From: Streptomyces sp. NBC_01268
GTDB taxonomy: Bacteria > Actinomycetota > Actinomycetes > Streptomycetales > Streptomycetaceae
Direction: 5' to 3'
DNA length: 64,000 bases
Assembly: GCF_036240795.1 (NCBI RefSeq)
Contig: NZ_CP108454.1
Coordinates: 5,208,001 to 5,272,000 of the forward strand
How positions within the stretch are numbered: position 1 is the first letter of the stretch; every line of letters starts with the position of its first letter. The translations under genes and the position numbers were made by a program. The notes beneath the pieces were generated by a model that worked only from the letters and a program-made list of their open reading frames with translations, made no database searches and had not been told where the DNA came from. Below are positions 36,842 through 44,995 of this stretch, piece after piece.

Positions 36842-36869
36842 CGTGACCCGCCCGCCCTTTCGGCGTTGA
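36842..36869 (+). promoter_or_regulatory. candidate sigma-BldN promoter of chaplin 3
   Basis: CGTGAC (36842-36847) and perfect CGTTGA (36864-36869), 16-nt spacing; eleven of twelve consensus positions. Predicted leader about 48 nt. This is the best-placed match in the window. Confidence 0.6.
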
Positions 36870-36923
36870 AGAAACGCGTGGCCGTGATTCTCGCGGTCGC
36901 ATTCCACGTTCAAGGAGTTCTTG

Positions 36924-37196
36924 ATGTCTCGCATCGCGAAGGCTGCCGCTGTCCTCGCCGGCACGGGTGCCGTTGCCCTCAGCGGAGCCGGCATGGCCGT
37001 CGCCGACTCCGGCGCCGAGGCCGTCGCCGCTCACTCCCCCGGCGTCGCCTCCGGCAACGTCGTGCAGGTTCCGGTCCACGTGCCGATCAACCTCTGCGGC
37101 AACAGCGTCAGCGTCATCGGCCTGCTGAACCCGACCTTCGGCAACCAGTGCGCGAACGTCGACGGTCACCACGGTGACGGCGGCTACGGCGGCTGA
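36924..37196 (+). CDS. short chaplin with His/Gly-rich tail (chaplin 3, ChpG-like position)
   Basis: 90 aa, ATG at 36924 after AAGGAG; an in-frame TTG at 36921 is less likely. Signal peptide to about residue 29, then a chaplin domain with HSPGVASGNVVQVPVHVPI, NLCGNSVSVIGLLNP and the second cysteine in NQCANV. A C-terminal extension (DGHHGDGGYGG), absent from chaplins 1 and 2, follows. Convergent with melC2, an arrangement that matches chpG beside melC2 in S. coelicolor as I recall it. Confidence 0.93.
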   Translation: MSRIAKAAAVLAGTGAVALSGAGMAVADSGAEAVAAHSPGVASGNVVQVPVHVPINLCGNSVSVIGLLNPTFGNQCANVDGHHGDGGYGG

Positions 37197-37207
37197 ACCC
37201 CGGCCCC

Positions 37208-37248
37208 GACAGCGTCCCCCCGGCCCGACGGGCCGGGGGGACGCTGTC
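37208..37248. terminator. bidirectional hairpin between chaplin 3 and melC2
   Basis: 19-bp perfect stem (37208-37226 with 37230-37248, loop GAC). The right arm reaches the melC2 stop codon, so the structure ends both transcripts. Confidence 0.85.
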
Positions 37249-38113
37249 ATGCGTAGCGGTAGACGCCGCTGTGGTCGAGCAGCTCCGCCGGGGTCACGTT
37301 CCACGGGCCGAGCCGCTCGTTCAGCGACGCGACCCGCCGGTACTGCGGATCGCCCAGCGGCGGCGGGTCCTTCGGCAGGTAGCCCGCCCCCGGATTGCGC
37401 TGCTGCCAGCGTGACCAGAGCAGGTCGACGAAGGCGTGGTGCAGCCAGAACACCGGGTCGTTGACCGAGGCGCCGCCCAGCATCATCCCGCCCACCCAGC
37501 GGTGCACCCGGTTGTGCACCCGGAAGCGGTCGTTGCCCTGGCCGCCGGCCCAGCCCTCCATCCGGTTGCGGAATCCGGACGCGCTGGTCGAGTTCCACGG
37601 CGCCACGTCGTACGCCCGCTCGCCCATGAGCTCCTCGACCTGAGCGGCCGTCGGCAGCGTGATGGGGTCGCGCGGGCGCCCGAAGTCACGGGTGAGGAAG
37701 TTGCCCTCGGTCATGTTCTGCTTGACCGTCCAGCGGCCGCCCGCGTACGCGAAGGGCCCGGTCATCACCTGGAAGTCGCCCCGGCGCCCGTTGCCGCCCA
37801 TGAAGTCGTCGCTCCACAGGGAGGCGGCCGGGGTGTCGTCGCGGGTCCAGTCCCAGTAGGGCACGGTCACCGCCGGGTCGATCCGGCGTAGCGCCCGCTC
37901 GAACTCCAGCAGGAACTTGCGGTGCCAGGGCAGGAAACTGGGGCACATGTGCGCCTCGCGCCGCTTGCCCTCGCCGTCGGCGACGTAATAGTCGATGTGG
38001 GTGCGGACGAAGTCGTCGTACGTCCCGGTGCGCTTGAGTTCGAGGACGGCGGAGACGAACCGCTTCCGCTCGGCGCTCGTCAGATCGCGCTGGTTCTTAC
38101 GCGTATACGCCAC
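37247..38113 (-). CDS. melC2: tyrosinase
   Basis: 288 aa. A type-3 copper monophenol/diphenol oxidase that makes melanin. CuA histidines: His39 (RTHIDYY), His55 (EAHMCP), His64 (PWHRKFLLEFE); CuB: His200 and His204 (RVHNRVHRWVGG) and His226 (FWLHHAFVDLLW). All six ligands are present, so it should be active. It has no signal peptide of its own and is exported with MelC1. The GTG start at 38113 overlaps the melC1 end by 17 nt. The C-terminus matches the short bacterial form. Confidence 0.97.
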   Translation of the reverse strand: MAYTRKNQRDLTSAERKRFVSAVLELKRTGTYDDFVRTHIDYYVADGEGKRREAHMCPSFLPWHRKFLLEFERALRRIDPAVTVPYWDWTRDDTPAASLWSDDFMGGNGRRGDFQVMTGPFAYAGGRWTVKQNMTEGNFLTRDFGRPRDPITLPTAAQVEELMGERAYDVAPWNSTSASGFRNRMEGWAGGQGNDRFRVHNRVHRWVGGMMLGGASVNDPVFWLHHAFVDLLWSRWQQRNPGAGYLPKDPPPLGDPQYRRVASLNERLGPWNVTPAELLDHSGVYRYA

Positions 38114-38534
38114 GCGGGCTCCCTCCAGGATGGGTGCCGTGGGCGGCGGCGAGGCGGGAGAGCGGGGCGGTGCCCAGCTCGTCCACGGCCGCGCGGACGG
38201 CCGCCAGCGGCGTCGGACAGGACTCGTAGTGGTCGATCGGGGTGACGTAGCCGCCGTCGGCGCACCGCATCAGATGGAGCGGCCGGCCGTCGACGAGGGC
38301 CAGCGGTTCGCCGTCCGGTCCCGGACGGCCCTGGATGCGCCGTCCGGCGTACATCTCGTCGAAGGCGACGCCGATGCCGGCGGCCGGGCCGGGGCCGGGG
38401 CCGGCGGCGAGCGGACCGGGGCCGGTGGGCCGGTCCTGACCGGTCGTGCCGATCCGGGCCAGCGCGCCGCCCGTGAAAGCGGTGACGGCCAGCGCGAAGA
38501 GGGACCGCAACGCGGTGCGGCGCGGGACGATCAT
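38097..38534 (-). CDS. melC1: tyrosinase copper chaperone/export cofactor MelC1
   Basis: 145 aa, ATG at 38534 behind AGGAG. A twin-arginine signal (VPRRTALRSLFALAVTAFTGG) precedes a Gly/Pro-rich linker and the MelC1 core: FDEMYAGRRIQG, HLMRCADGGYVTPIDHYESCPTPLAAVRAAVDEL. MelC1 loads copper into apo-MelC2 and carries it through the Tat system. The His and the two Cys in the core are candidate copper-transfer residues. The promoter is divergent from the DUF5949-like gene. Confidence 0.95.
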   Translation of the reverse strand: MIVPRRTALRSLFALAVTAFTGGALARIGTTGQDRPTGPGPLAAGPGPGPAAGIGVAFDEMYAGRRIQGRPGPDGEPLALVDGRPLHLMRCADGGYVTPIDHYESCPTPLAAVRAAVDELGTAPLSRLAAAHGTHPGGSPRGVYA

Positions 38535-38570
38535 GAGCGATCTCCTGAGGTCGGCTGATGCCCTCTGGGC

Positions 38571-38598
38571 ACAACGATGTAAACCGCGCTTCGTTGCG
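38571..38598 (-). promoter_or_regulatory. candidate sigma-BldN-type promoter of melC1-melC2
   Basis: On the leftward strand: CGCAAC (plus 38593-38598) and CGTTGT (plus 38571-38576) with 16-nt spacing, five of six matches in each hexamer. The transcript would start about 30 nt before melC1. Confidence 0.4.
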
Positions 38599-38683
38599 CC
38601 GGAAATGCCGACGGAGGGAATGTCGGCCGAATGAGTGAATTCGGCGGAGGGGGGCGGGTGTTCGTCCCCTAGCATCCCGATCC

Positions 38684-39187
38684 ATGACCACTTCCAACGT
38701 CCTGCCGACGGAACACAGCGCCCATACGATGGGCACGCTCACCGTCATCTCCTGGACCCTCGGGCCCACCGACGACATGCCCGCCACCCCTTTCCTGATG
38801 GTCTATTCGCTCGGTGACGGCCTGCACGGCGCGGAGGCCGGCGAGGCGGAGCTGCGCGGGACCCTGGAGGGCATGGGCGTGCCGATCGGCGGCATCGTCG
38901 TCGACGCGGGCCAGGAGCGGGGGATCGGCGCGCACCTGCTCGTCGAGGCGGAGCGGGCCGTGCTCACCCTGCCGTTCATGAACGCGCAGTGCCCGGTGTC
39001 GGCGGACTGGCAGGCCGCGGCGTACGAGACCGGTCACGTCATCGTGAAGGTGCCGGTCGTGCCGTGGGCGGACGCGGAGCCGGGCGCCCCGGTGGACGAG
39101 GAGCGTCTCAAGGCGTTCATCTCCGCCGACGAGGTCGTGCGGAACTCGGGCCACATCGCGGTGCCGGTGAGCCGGATCAAGGGCTGA
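38684..39187 (+). CDS. DUF5949-like conserved hypothetical protein
   Basis: 167 aa. Cytoplasmic, no signal or membrane segment; resembles a streptomycete family I know as DUF5949, with no known function. Features: TVISWTLGPTDDMPATPFLMVYSLGDG, a central VLTLPFMNAQCPVSADWQAA and a C-terminal SADEVVRNSGHIAVPVSR. There is no Shine-Dalgarno site; TAGCAT lies exactly 8 nt before the ATG, so the mRNA is probably leaderless. It is divergent from melC1. Confidence 0.75.
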   Translation: MTTSNVLPTEHSAHTMGTLTVISWTLGPTDDMPATPFLMVYSLGDGLHGAEAGEAELRGTLEGMGVPIGGIVVDAGQERGIGAHLLVEAERAVLTLPFMNAQCPVSADWQAAAYETGHVIVKVPVVPWADAEPGAPVDEERLKAFISADEVVRNSGHIAVPVSRIKG

Positions 39188-39206
39188 GCGGGGAGGGGGC
39201 GGCGTC

Positions 39207-39854
39207 ATGGCGACGGTGAACGTACGGGGCGCGGTACCGGGGCAGCGGCAGCAGGAGGACGAGCGGACCGGCGGAGCGGGGTACGGCGCGAGCCGGGCCT
39301 TCGCCTGGATGCTCATGGTGACGGGAGCGGCGGGCGTGCTGGCCGGCTGGGTCATCACGATCGACAAGTTCAAGCTCCTGGAGGACCCGGGCTTCCAGCC
39401 GGGGTGCAGCCTCAACCCGGTCGTCTCGTGCGGCAACATCATGAAGAGCGAGCAGGCCGCGGTGTTCGGGTTCCCGAACCCGATGCTGGGGCTCGCCACC
39501 TACGCCGTGGTCGCCGCCGTGGGCGCCGGCATCCTGGCCGGCGCCCGCTACCGGGGCTGGTTCTGGCTCGCGCTCAACGCGGGGATGCTGTTCGGGGTCG
39601 GCTTCTGCACCTGGCTGATGTACCAGTCGCTGTACGAGATCAACTCGCTGTGCCTGTGGTGCTGCCTGGCCTGGTGCGCCACGATCACCATGTTCTGGTA
39701 CGTCACCGCGCTCAACGTGAGGCAGGGGACGCTGCCGGCGCCGGCCGCAGTGAAGGGCTTCTTCGGGGAGTTCGCCTTCGCGCCGCCGGTGCTGCACATC
39801 GGGATCATCGGGATGCTGATCCTGACCCGCTGGTGGCAGTTCTGGACCAGCTGA
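39207..39854 (+). CDS. vitamin K epoxide reductase (VKOR) family protein
   Basis: 215 aa, ATG at 39207 with a GGGGAGGGGG site. Four to five membrane helices; VKOR motifs are the loop cysteines GCSLNPVVSCGNIMKSEQA, then the active-site CxxC in LCLWCCLAW. Bacterial VKORs reoxidise a DsbA-like thiol oxidase via quinone, supporting disulfide formation in secreted proteins. That could serve the cysteine-containing chaplins and surface proteins nearby, as inference. One nt from the following GH26-like gene. Confidence 0.93.
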   Translation: MATVNVRGAVPGQRQQEDERTGGAGYGASRAFAWMLMVTGAAGVLAGWVITIDKFKLLEDPGFQPGCSLNPVVSCGNIMKSEQAAVFGFPNPMLGLATYAVVAAVGAGILAGARYRGWFWLALNAGMLFGVGFCTWLMYQSLYEINSLCLWCCLAWCATITMFWYVTALNVRQGTLPAPAAVKGFFGEFAFAPPVLHIGIIGMLILTRWWQFWTS

Positions 39855-39855
39855 C

Positions 39856-40890
39856 GTGCATCCTTCCTCCTCCTGGCCGCGAGTGGCGCTGATGCTGCTG
39901 CTCGCGGCCGCGTTCGTGTTCGTCCCGCCGTACGAGCGGTTCGCCCCGGGCGGGCGGCCGGCCGGGGAGCGGGCGGCGCCGCCCGAGCCGCCGCGACCGC
40001 TGCCCGGGGTCCCGTCCGGGTTCTTCACCGGCTCCGACGAGGCCGGGGTGCGGCGGATCGCCGGGGTCGAGCGGTGGCTCGGCGGGGAGCCGCTGGGCGT
40101 CGGGCACACCTATCTGCCGGGCGACCGCTGGTCCAACATCGAGGGCCACCCGGCGCTGTTCGAGCCGTGGGCGCACTGGAAGGAGGAGCGGCCGGGGCGC
40201 CTGTTCGTGCTGAACGTGCCGCTCCTGGACCGCAGCGAGGCGGGCCTGGACGACGGGCAGGTGCGGGACGGGCTGCGGCGCGGTGCGGCCGGGGAGTTCG
40301 ACGGGCACTTCAGGACGCTGGGGGAGCGGCTGGTGCGGTACCGGCTCGGGGACGCGGTGCTGGTGCTGGGCTGGGAGATGAACGGGACCACGTACAGCCA
40401 TCGCTGCGGGCCCGACCCGGAGGCCTGGAAGGCGTACTGGCGGCGGGTGGTGGGGGTGCTGCGCGCGGTGCCGGGGCAGCGTTTCCGCTTCGACTTCACG
40501 CCGAGCCGGGGCCTCGACGCCATCGCCTGGCCGCGCTGCTACCCGGGCGACGCCCACGTCGACATCCTCGGCATGGACGCGTACGACCAGCCGGCGGGGC
40601 TCTCCTTCGAGGAGCAGGTCACCGAGGAGTACGGGCTGGCGCACCACGCGCGGTTCGCGGCGGCGCACGGCAAGCCGGTCTCGTTCCCGGAGTGGGGTCT
40701 GTTCCGCAACGGGGACAACCCGGCGTACGTGCGGGGGATGCTCGACTGGTTCGCGCGGCAGCGGCCGGTGTACCAGACCTTCACCGACTACTGCCCGCAC
40801 GGGGTGTGGGGCTGTGCGGAGAACCCGGCGTCGGGCGAGGTGCTCAGGGGCGCGCTGGCCCGGCCGGCCGGAGGGTCAGCCCGGCCTTGA
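39856..40890 (+). CDS. secreted GH26-like glycosidase (short paralogue)
   Basis: 344 aa, GTG at 39856. N-terminal signal or anchor helix (VALMLLLAAAFVFVPPYERF), short Pro-rich linker, then a GH26-like domain closely similar to the catalytic domain of the protein at 19694: GHTYLPGDRWSNIEG, VLGWEMNGTTYSHRCGPDP, FPEWGLFRNGDNPAYVRGML, TDYCPHGVWGC. Both candidate catalytic Glu are kept. It lacks the repeat arm and Trp-rich tail. Overlaps the TetR gene's end by 47 nt, convergently. Substrate unknown. Confidence 0.83.
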   Translation: MHPSSSWPRVALMLLLAAAFVFVPPYERFAPGGRPAGERAAPPEPPRPLPGVPSGFFTGSDEAGVRRIAGVERWLGGEPLGVGHTYLPGDRWSNIEGHPALFEPWAHWKEERPGRLFVLNVPLLDRSEAGLDDGQVRDGLRRGAAGEFDGHFRTLGERLVRYRLGDAVLVLGWEMNGTTYSHRCGPDPEAWKAYWRRVVGVLRAVPGQRFRFDFTPSRGLDAIAWPRCYPGDAHVDILGMDAYDQPAGLSFEEQVTEEYGLAHHARFAAAHGKPVSFPEWGLFRNGDNPAYVRGMLDWFARQRPVYQTFTDYCPHGVWGCAENPASGEVLRGALARPAGGSARP

Positions 40891-41476
40891 GGGTGTCGAC
40901 GGTCCGGTCGAGGAGCGCGAGCAGGTCGTCGCCCTGGCCGTGTTCGGCCCAGTGCAGGGTGGCTTCGCGCAGGGCGCCGAGGACGGCCGCGGTGAAGACC
41001 CGTACCTCCAGGTCGTCGGGGGCGCGCCCGGTGCGCTCGGCGACGGCCCGGGAGAGCCGGCGGGCGCTCTCGGCGGTGGTCTCGGTGAGCCGGGCGCGGA
41101 CCGCGGGGACCTCCGCCATGAGGCGGGCGCGCAGCCGTGTCTCGGCCGGTTCGTGGGTGAGGGCGGCCGTGACGGCGTCGACGACGACGGCCCGCAGCGA
41201 CTCCAGCGGCTCCTCGCCGGGCGGGCGGGCGAGGAGTCGGGCTTCGAGGAGCGTGTCCTGGGCCTCGGTGAGGAGGATGTCCTCCTTCACCGGGAAGTAG
41301 CGCACGACGGTGGAGGGGGAGACCTCGGCCGCCGCCGCGATCTGCTCGATGGTGACGGCCTCGTACCCCTGCTCGGTGACGAGCCGGAAGGTGGCGCGGC
41401 GGATCGCGGCGCGGGTCCTGAGCTTCTTGCGCTCGCGCAGGCCTGGGCGCTCGGGGGTGACGGGCATGGCCGTCAT
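40844..41476 (-). CDS. TetR family transcriptional regulator
   Basis: 210 aa. N-terminal TetR DNA-binding domain: RERKKLRTRAAIRRATFRLVTEQGYEAVTIEQIAAAAEVSPSTVVRYFPVKEDILL (described, helix-turn-helix at roughly 35-55). The C-terminal ligand domain is helical and unassigned. It is 18 nt downstream of the hemolysin III gene and likely co-transcribed. An 8-bp inverted repeat just upstream of that gene is a candidate operator. A second ATG at 41467 is equally possible. Confidence 0.92.
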   Translation of the reverse strand: MTAMPVTPERPGLRERKKLRTRAAIRRATFRLVTEQGYEAVTIEQIAAAAEVSPSTVVRYFPVKEDILLTEAQDTLLEARLLARPPGEEPLESLRAVVVDAVTAALTHEPAETRLRARLMAEVPAVRARLTETTAESARRLSRAVAERTGRAPDDLEVRVFTAAVLGALREATLHWAEHGQGDDLLALLDRTVDTLKAGLTLRPAGPARP

Positions 41477-41494
41477 TGTGCCTGGTCAGGCGGT

Positions 41495-42187
41495 TCAGGC
41501 GTGTTGGTACGCGACCAGCGAGATGCCCACGTAGTGGACGATGAACGCGGCGAGGGTGAAGGAGTGGAAGACCTCGTGGAAGCCGAACCAGCGGGGCGAG
41601 GGGTTGGGGCGCTTGATGCCGTAGATGACTCCGCCCGCGCTGTAGAGCAGACCGCCGACGATCACCAGGACGAGGACGGCGATGCCGCCGGTGCGCATGA
41701 AGTCGGGCAGGAAGAAGACGGCGGCCCAGCCCATCGCGATGTAGCAGGGCGTGTACAGCCAGCGAGGGGCGCCGACCCAGAAGACCCGGAAGGCGATGCC
41801 GGCGGCGGCCGCCGCCCAGACCGCCCACATGAGCGGGCGGCCGGTGGAGTCCGGCAGGAGCAGCAGGGTCAGCGGGGTGTAGGTGCCCGCGATGATGAGG
41901 AAGATGTTGGCGTGGTCGAGGCGCCGCAGCACCGCCTCGCCGCGCGGGCCCCAGTTGCCGCGGTGGTACAGGGCGCTGATGCCGAAGAGCAGGCAGGCGG
42001 TGAGGGCGTAGATCCCGCAGGCGACCCGGGCCCTCGGTGAGTCCGAGAGGGCGACCAGGACGAGGCCCGCGACGATCACCGCGGGGAACATCCCGGCGTG
42101 CAGCCAGCCCCTGAGTCTCGGCTTGAGCGGGAGCGGCAGCGGCGGGCGCTGCTCCGTCGACGTGAGGTCCGGCGTGGCTGCAGTCAT
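41495..42187 (-). CDS. trhA: hemolysin III/PAQR family membrane protein TrhA
   Basis: 230 aa, seven helices. Typical motifs: RGWLHAGMFPAVIVAGLVLVAL, ALYHRGNWGPRGEAVLRRLDHANIFLIIAGTYTPL (His and Asp metal site), and the late FHEVFHSFTLAAFIVHYVGI with HxxxH. Members affect membrane energetics/fluidity, and the haemolysin name is historical. The first gene of a probable two-gene unit with the TetR regulator. Confidence 0.92.
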   Translation of the reverse strand: MTAATPDLTSTEQRPPLPLPLKPRLRGWLHAGMFPAVIVAGLVLVALSDSPRARVACGIYALTACLLFGISALYHRGNWGPRGEAVLRRLDHANIFLIIAGTYTPLTLLLLPDSTGRPLMWAVWAAAAAGIAFRVFWVGAPRWLYTPCYIAMGWAAVFFLPDFMRTGGIAVLVLVIVGGLLYSAGGVIYGIKRPNPSPRWFGFHEVFHSFTLAAFIVHYVGISLVAYQHA

Positions 42188-42199
42188 GGCACCGAATGC

Positions 42200-42219
42200 T
42201 ACCTACGCCCCCGTAGGTA
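42200..42219. promoter_or_regulatory. perfect inverted repeat ahead of hemolysin III gene
   Basis: TACCTACG-CCCC-CGTAGGTA, an 8-bp perfect inverted repeat 12 nt before the ATG on the leftward strand. Candidate TetR operator. Confidence 0.55.
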
Positions 42220-42419
42220 CCGGATACGTGTACGGGTGTGCCGGATATGAGTGGCGACGAACGAGTGGCGATGCTCACGTGTGAGGCCCTCTGGACATAT
42301 GGGCGGTAGCATCGGATGATCAAATGAGTGCGGTCGGCACCGGATGAGCGCCTACGACGCATCCGGGTCGCAGCCCCCAAGGGGCATACATCTTAAAAAC
42401 CCCTCAACAAGGAGCAATC

Positions 42420-44255
42420 GTGGCGCGCGACAACGCGGCTCCCTCCACCGTCCCCACCCAGCACAAGGAACTGATCTCGTGGGTCAACGAGATCGCTGAG
42501 ATCACTCAGCCCGATCGCGTCGTCTGGTGCGACGGGTCCGAGGCCGAGTACGAGCGCCTGTGCGAGGAGCTCGTCGCCAAGGGGACCTTCAAGAAGCTGG
42601 ACCCGGTCAAGCGCCCGAACTCGTACTACGCGGCCTCGGACCCGACCGACGTCGCGCGCGTCGAGGACCGGACCTTCATCTGCTCCGAGAAGGAGGAGGA
42701 CGCGGGCCCGACCAACCACTGGAAGGCCCCCGCGGAGATGAAGGACGTCTTCGCCGGTGAGAAGGGCATCTTCCGCGGCTCGATGAAGGGCCGGACGATG
42801 TACGTCGTCCCGTTCTGCATGGGCCCCGTCGGCTCCCCGCTCTCCGCCATCGGCGTCGAGATCACCGACTCCGCGTACGTCGCGGTCTCCATGCGCACGA
42901 TGACCCGCATGGGACAGGCCGTCCTCGACGAGCTCGGCACCGACGGCTTCTTCGTGAAGGCCGTCCACACCCTCGGCGCTCCGCTCGCCGAGGGCGAGGC
43001 CGACGTTCCGTGGCCGTGCAACTCCACCAAGTACATCTCGCACTTCCCCGAGACCCGCGAGATCTGGTCCTTCGGCTCGGGCTACGGCGGCAACGCGCTG
43101 CTCGGCAAGAAGTGCTACGCGCTCCGCATCGCCTCCGTCATGGCGCGTGACGAGGGCTGGCTCGCCGAGCACATGCTCATCCTCAAGCTCACGCCGCCGC
43201 AGGGCGAGGCGAAGTACGTGGCCGCCGCCTTCCCGTCGGCCTGCGGCAAGACCAACCTCGCCATGCTGGAGCCCACGATCCCCGGCTGGACGGTCGAGAC
43301 CATCGGCGACGACATCGCCTGGATGCGCTTCGGCGAGGACGGCCGCCTCTACGCGATCAACCCCGAGGCCGGCTTCTTCGGCGTCGCGCCCGGCACCGGC
43401 GAGCACACCAACGCCAACGCCATGAAGACCCTCTGGGGCAACTCGGTCTTCACCAACGTCGCGCTCACCGACGACGGCGACGTGTGGTGGGAGGGCATGA
43501 CCGAGGAGGCGCCCGCGCACCTGACCGACTGGAAGGGCAACGACTGGACGCCGGAGTCCGAGACCCCGGCCGCCCACCCGAACGCCCGCTTCACCGTCCC
43601 GGCCGGCCAGTGCCCGACGATCGCCCCCGAGTGGGAGGACGTCAAGGGCGTCCCGATCTCCGCGATCCTCTTCGGCGGCCGCCGCGCCTCCGCGGTGCCG
43701 CTGGTGACCGAGTCCTTCGACTGGAACCACGGCGTCTTCCTCGGCGCCAACGTCGCCTCCGAGAAGACCGCCGCCGCCGAGGGCAAGGTCGGCGAGCTGC
43801 GCCGCGACCCGTTCGCCATGCTGCCGTTCTGCGGCTACAACATGGGCGACTACATGGCGCACTGGGTCAAGGTCGGCAGCGACGCCGCGCGGGAAGGGCA
43901 CCAGGCGAAGCTGCCGAAGATCTACTACGTGAACTGGTTCCGCAAGAACGACGCGGGCCAGTTCGTGTGGCCCGGCTTCGGCGAGAACAGCCGCGTCCTG
44001 AAGTGGATCGTCGAGCGCCTGGAGGGCAAGGCCGAGGGCGTCGAGACCCCGATCGGCGTCCTGCCGACCCGGGAGTCCCTGGACACCGCCGGTCTGGAAC
44101 TGCCCGAGGCCGACCTGGACTTCCTGCTCACCGTCGACAAGGACGTCTGGCGCGAGGAGGCCGCCCTGGTCCCCGCGCACCTGGAGACCTTCGGGGAGCA
44201 CACCCCCAAGGAGCTGTGGGACGAGTACCGCGCGCTCGTCGAGCGCCTGGGCTGA
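42420..44255 (+). CDS. pckG: phosphoenolpyruvate carboxykinase (GTP)
   Basis: 611 aa, GTG at 42420 behind AAGGAG. Converts oxaloacetate + GTP to PEP, the entry to gluconeogenesis. Conserved sites: [17 protein letters not shown], the P-loop/kinase-1a motif [12 protein letters not shown] with the reactive Cys, the metal Asp in DDIAW, and [12 protein letters not shown]. The length is normal for the GTP-dependent form. In S. coelicolor the gene is single-copy. A hairpin (44344-44380) lies beyond the stop. Confidence 0.97.
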   Translation: MARDNAAPSTVPTQHKELISWVNEIAEITQPDRVVWCDGSEAEYERLCEELVAKGTFKKLDPVKRPNSYYAASDPTDVARVEDRTFICSEKEEDAGPTNHWKAPAEMKDVFAGEKGIFRGSMKGRTMYVVPFCMGPVGSPLSAIGVEITDSAYVAVSMRTMTRMGQAVLDELGTDGFFVKAVHTLGAPLAEGEADVPWPCNSTKYISHFPETREIWSFGSGYGGNALLGKKCYALRIASVMARDEGWLAEHMLILKLTPPQGEAKYVAAAFPSACGKTNLAMLEPTIPGWTVETIGDDIAWMRFGEDGRLYAINPEAGFFGVAPGTGEHTNANAMKTLWGNSVFTNVALTDDGDVWWEGMTEEAPAHLTDWKGNDWTPESETPAAHPNARFTVPAGQCPTIAPEWEDVKGVPISAILFGGRRASAVPLVTESFDWNHGVFLGANVASEKTAAAEGKVGELRRDPFAMLPFCGYNMGDYMAHWVKVGSDAAREGHQAKLPKIYYVNWFRKNDAGQFVWPGFGENSRVLKWIVERLEGKAEGVETPIGVLPTRESLDTAGLELPEADLDFLLTVDKDVWREEAALVPAHLETFGEHTPKELWDEYRALVERLG

Positions 44256-44343
44256 TCCCCTGGCGGTACACCTGAGACTCGTGGTGGGTTGCCCCGACAT
44301 TCCGCCCTGACCAGTGGGGTCACGACGGCCCACCACGACGCAA

Positions 44344-44380
44344 CCGGCCCCCGGAGCCCCCTCACGGCTGCGGGGGCCGG
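44344..44380. terminator. hairpin between convergent pck and the binding-protein/TelA operon
   Basis: 10-bp perfect stem (44344-44353 with 44371-44380), loop of 17 nt. The only intergenic region at this convergence. Confidence 0.7.
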
Positions 44381-44404
44381 CGCACGTCCGCGACCGGGCG
44401 GCGG

Positions 44405-44995
44405 CTACCGGCCCCGGTCCTCCAGATAGCGCGTGTGGATCTCCTGGCGCCGGGCCTCCGCCTCGTGCAGGGCCCCGGCGACCGCCTCCGCCTCGGCGTG
44501 CAGCGCCGCCAGCTGACGCTCCAGGTGCCGCTCCGGCGGCTCCTTGCCCGGCACCGCCCGGGTCCACCACCGGCTCCGTACGAACGCGTCGACGGCCTCC
44601 GGCACGTCCTGGCGCACCGCCCGGCCCAGCACCCGCAGATGCCCGGGGTCGCTGACCCAGCCCGGTTCGAGCAGGGCGCCGAGCAGGGTGTCCAGCTCCG
44701 TCAGACGCCCGTGCGCGGCCGGTGGGAGCTCCACCTCGGCGAGGTACTCCCGCAGCCTCGCCAGGTCCGCCCGCAGCGCGTCCAGCTGCTCGGCCGGGTC
44801 CGGGAAGGCGGGGGCCGCCGGGCGTTCCGGCGGGGCGATCAGCGCGCCCGCCCCGTACAGTCCCGCGACGACCAGCGGCCACAGCGAGCCGGCCGCGCCG
44901 GTCAGGGTGACGCCCACCCCGGCCAGGCCGCACACACAGCCGGTGAGGTTCTTGCGGGACTCGGCGTACCGCAGCAGCGCGTCACTGATAGCCAC
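44405..44995 (-). CDS. membrane protein with helical cytoplasmic domain (last gene of TelA operon)
   Basis: 196 aa, GTG at 44995, overlapping the upstream VWA gene by 14 nt. Two membrane helices near the N-terminus (GCVCGLAGVGVTLTGAAG, LWPLVVAGLYGAGALI), then a long helical region (ALRADLARLREYLAEVELPPAAHGRLTELDTLLGALL) and a C-terminal coiled coil (ERHLERQLAALHAEAEAVAGALHEAEARRQEIHTRYL). No family recognised. Coupling to TelA and binding-protein genes makes it a likely membrane platform of that system. Confidence 0.8.
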   Translation of the reverse strand: MAISDALLRYAESRKNLTGCVCGLAGVGVTLTGAAGSLWPLVVAGLYGAGALIAPPERPAAPAFPDPAEQLDALRADLARLREYLAEVELPPAAHGRLTELDTLLGALLEPGWVSDPGHLRVLGRAVRQDVPEAVDAFVRSRWWTRAVPGKEPPERHLERQLAALHAEAEAVAGALHEAEARRQEIHTRYLEDRGR

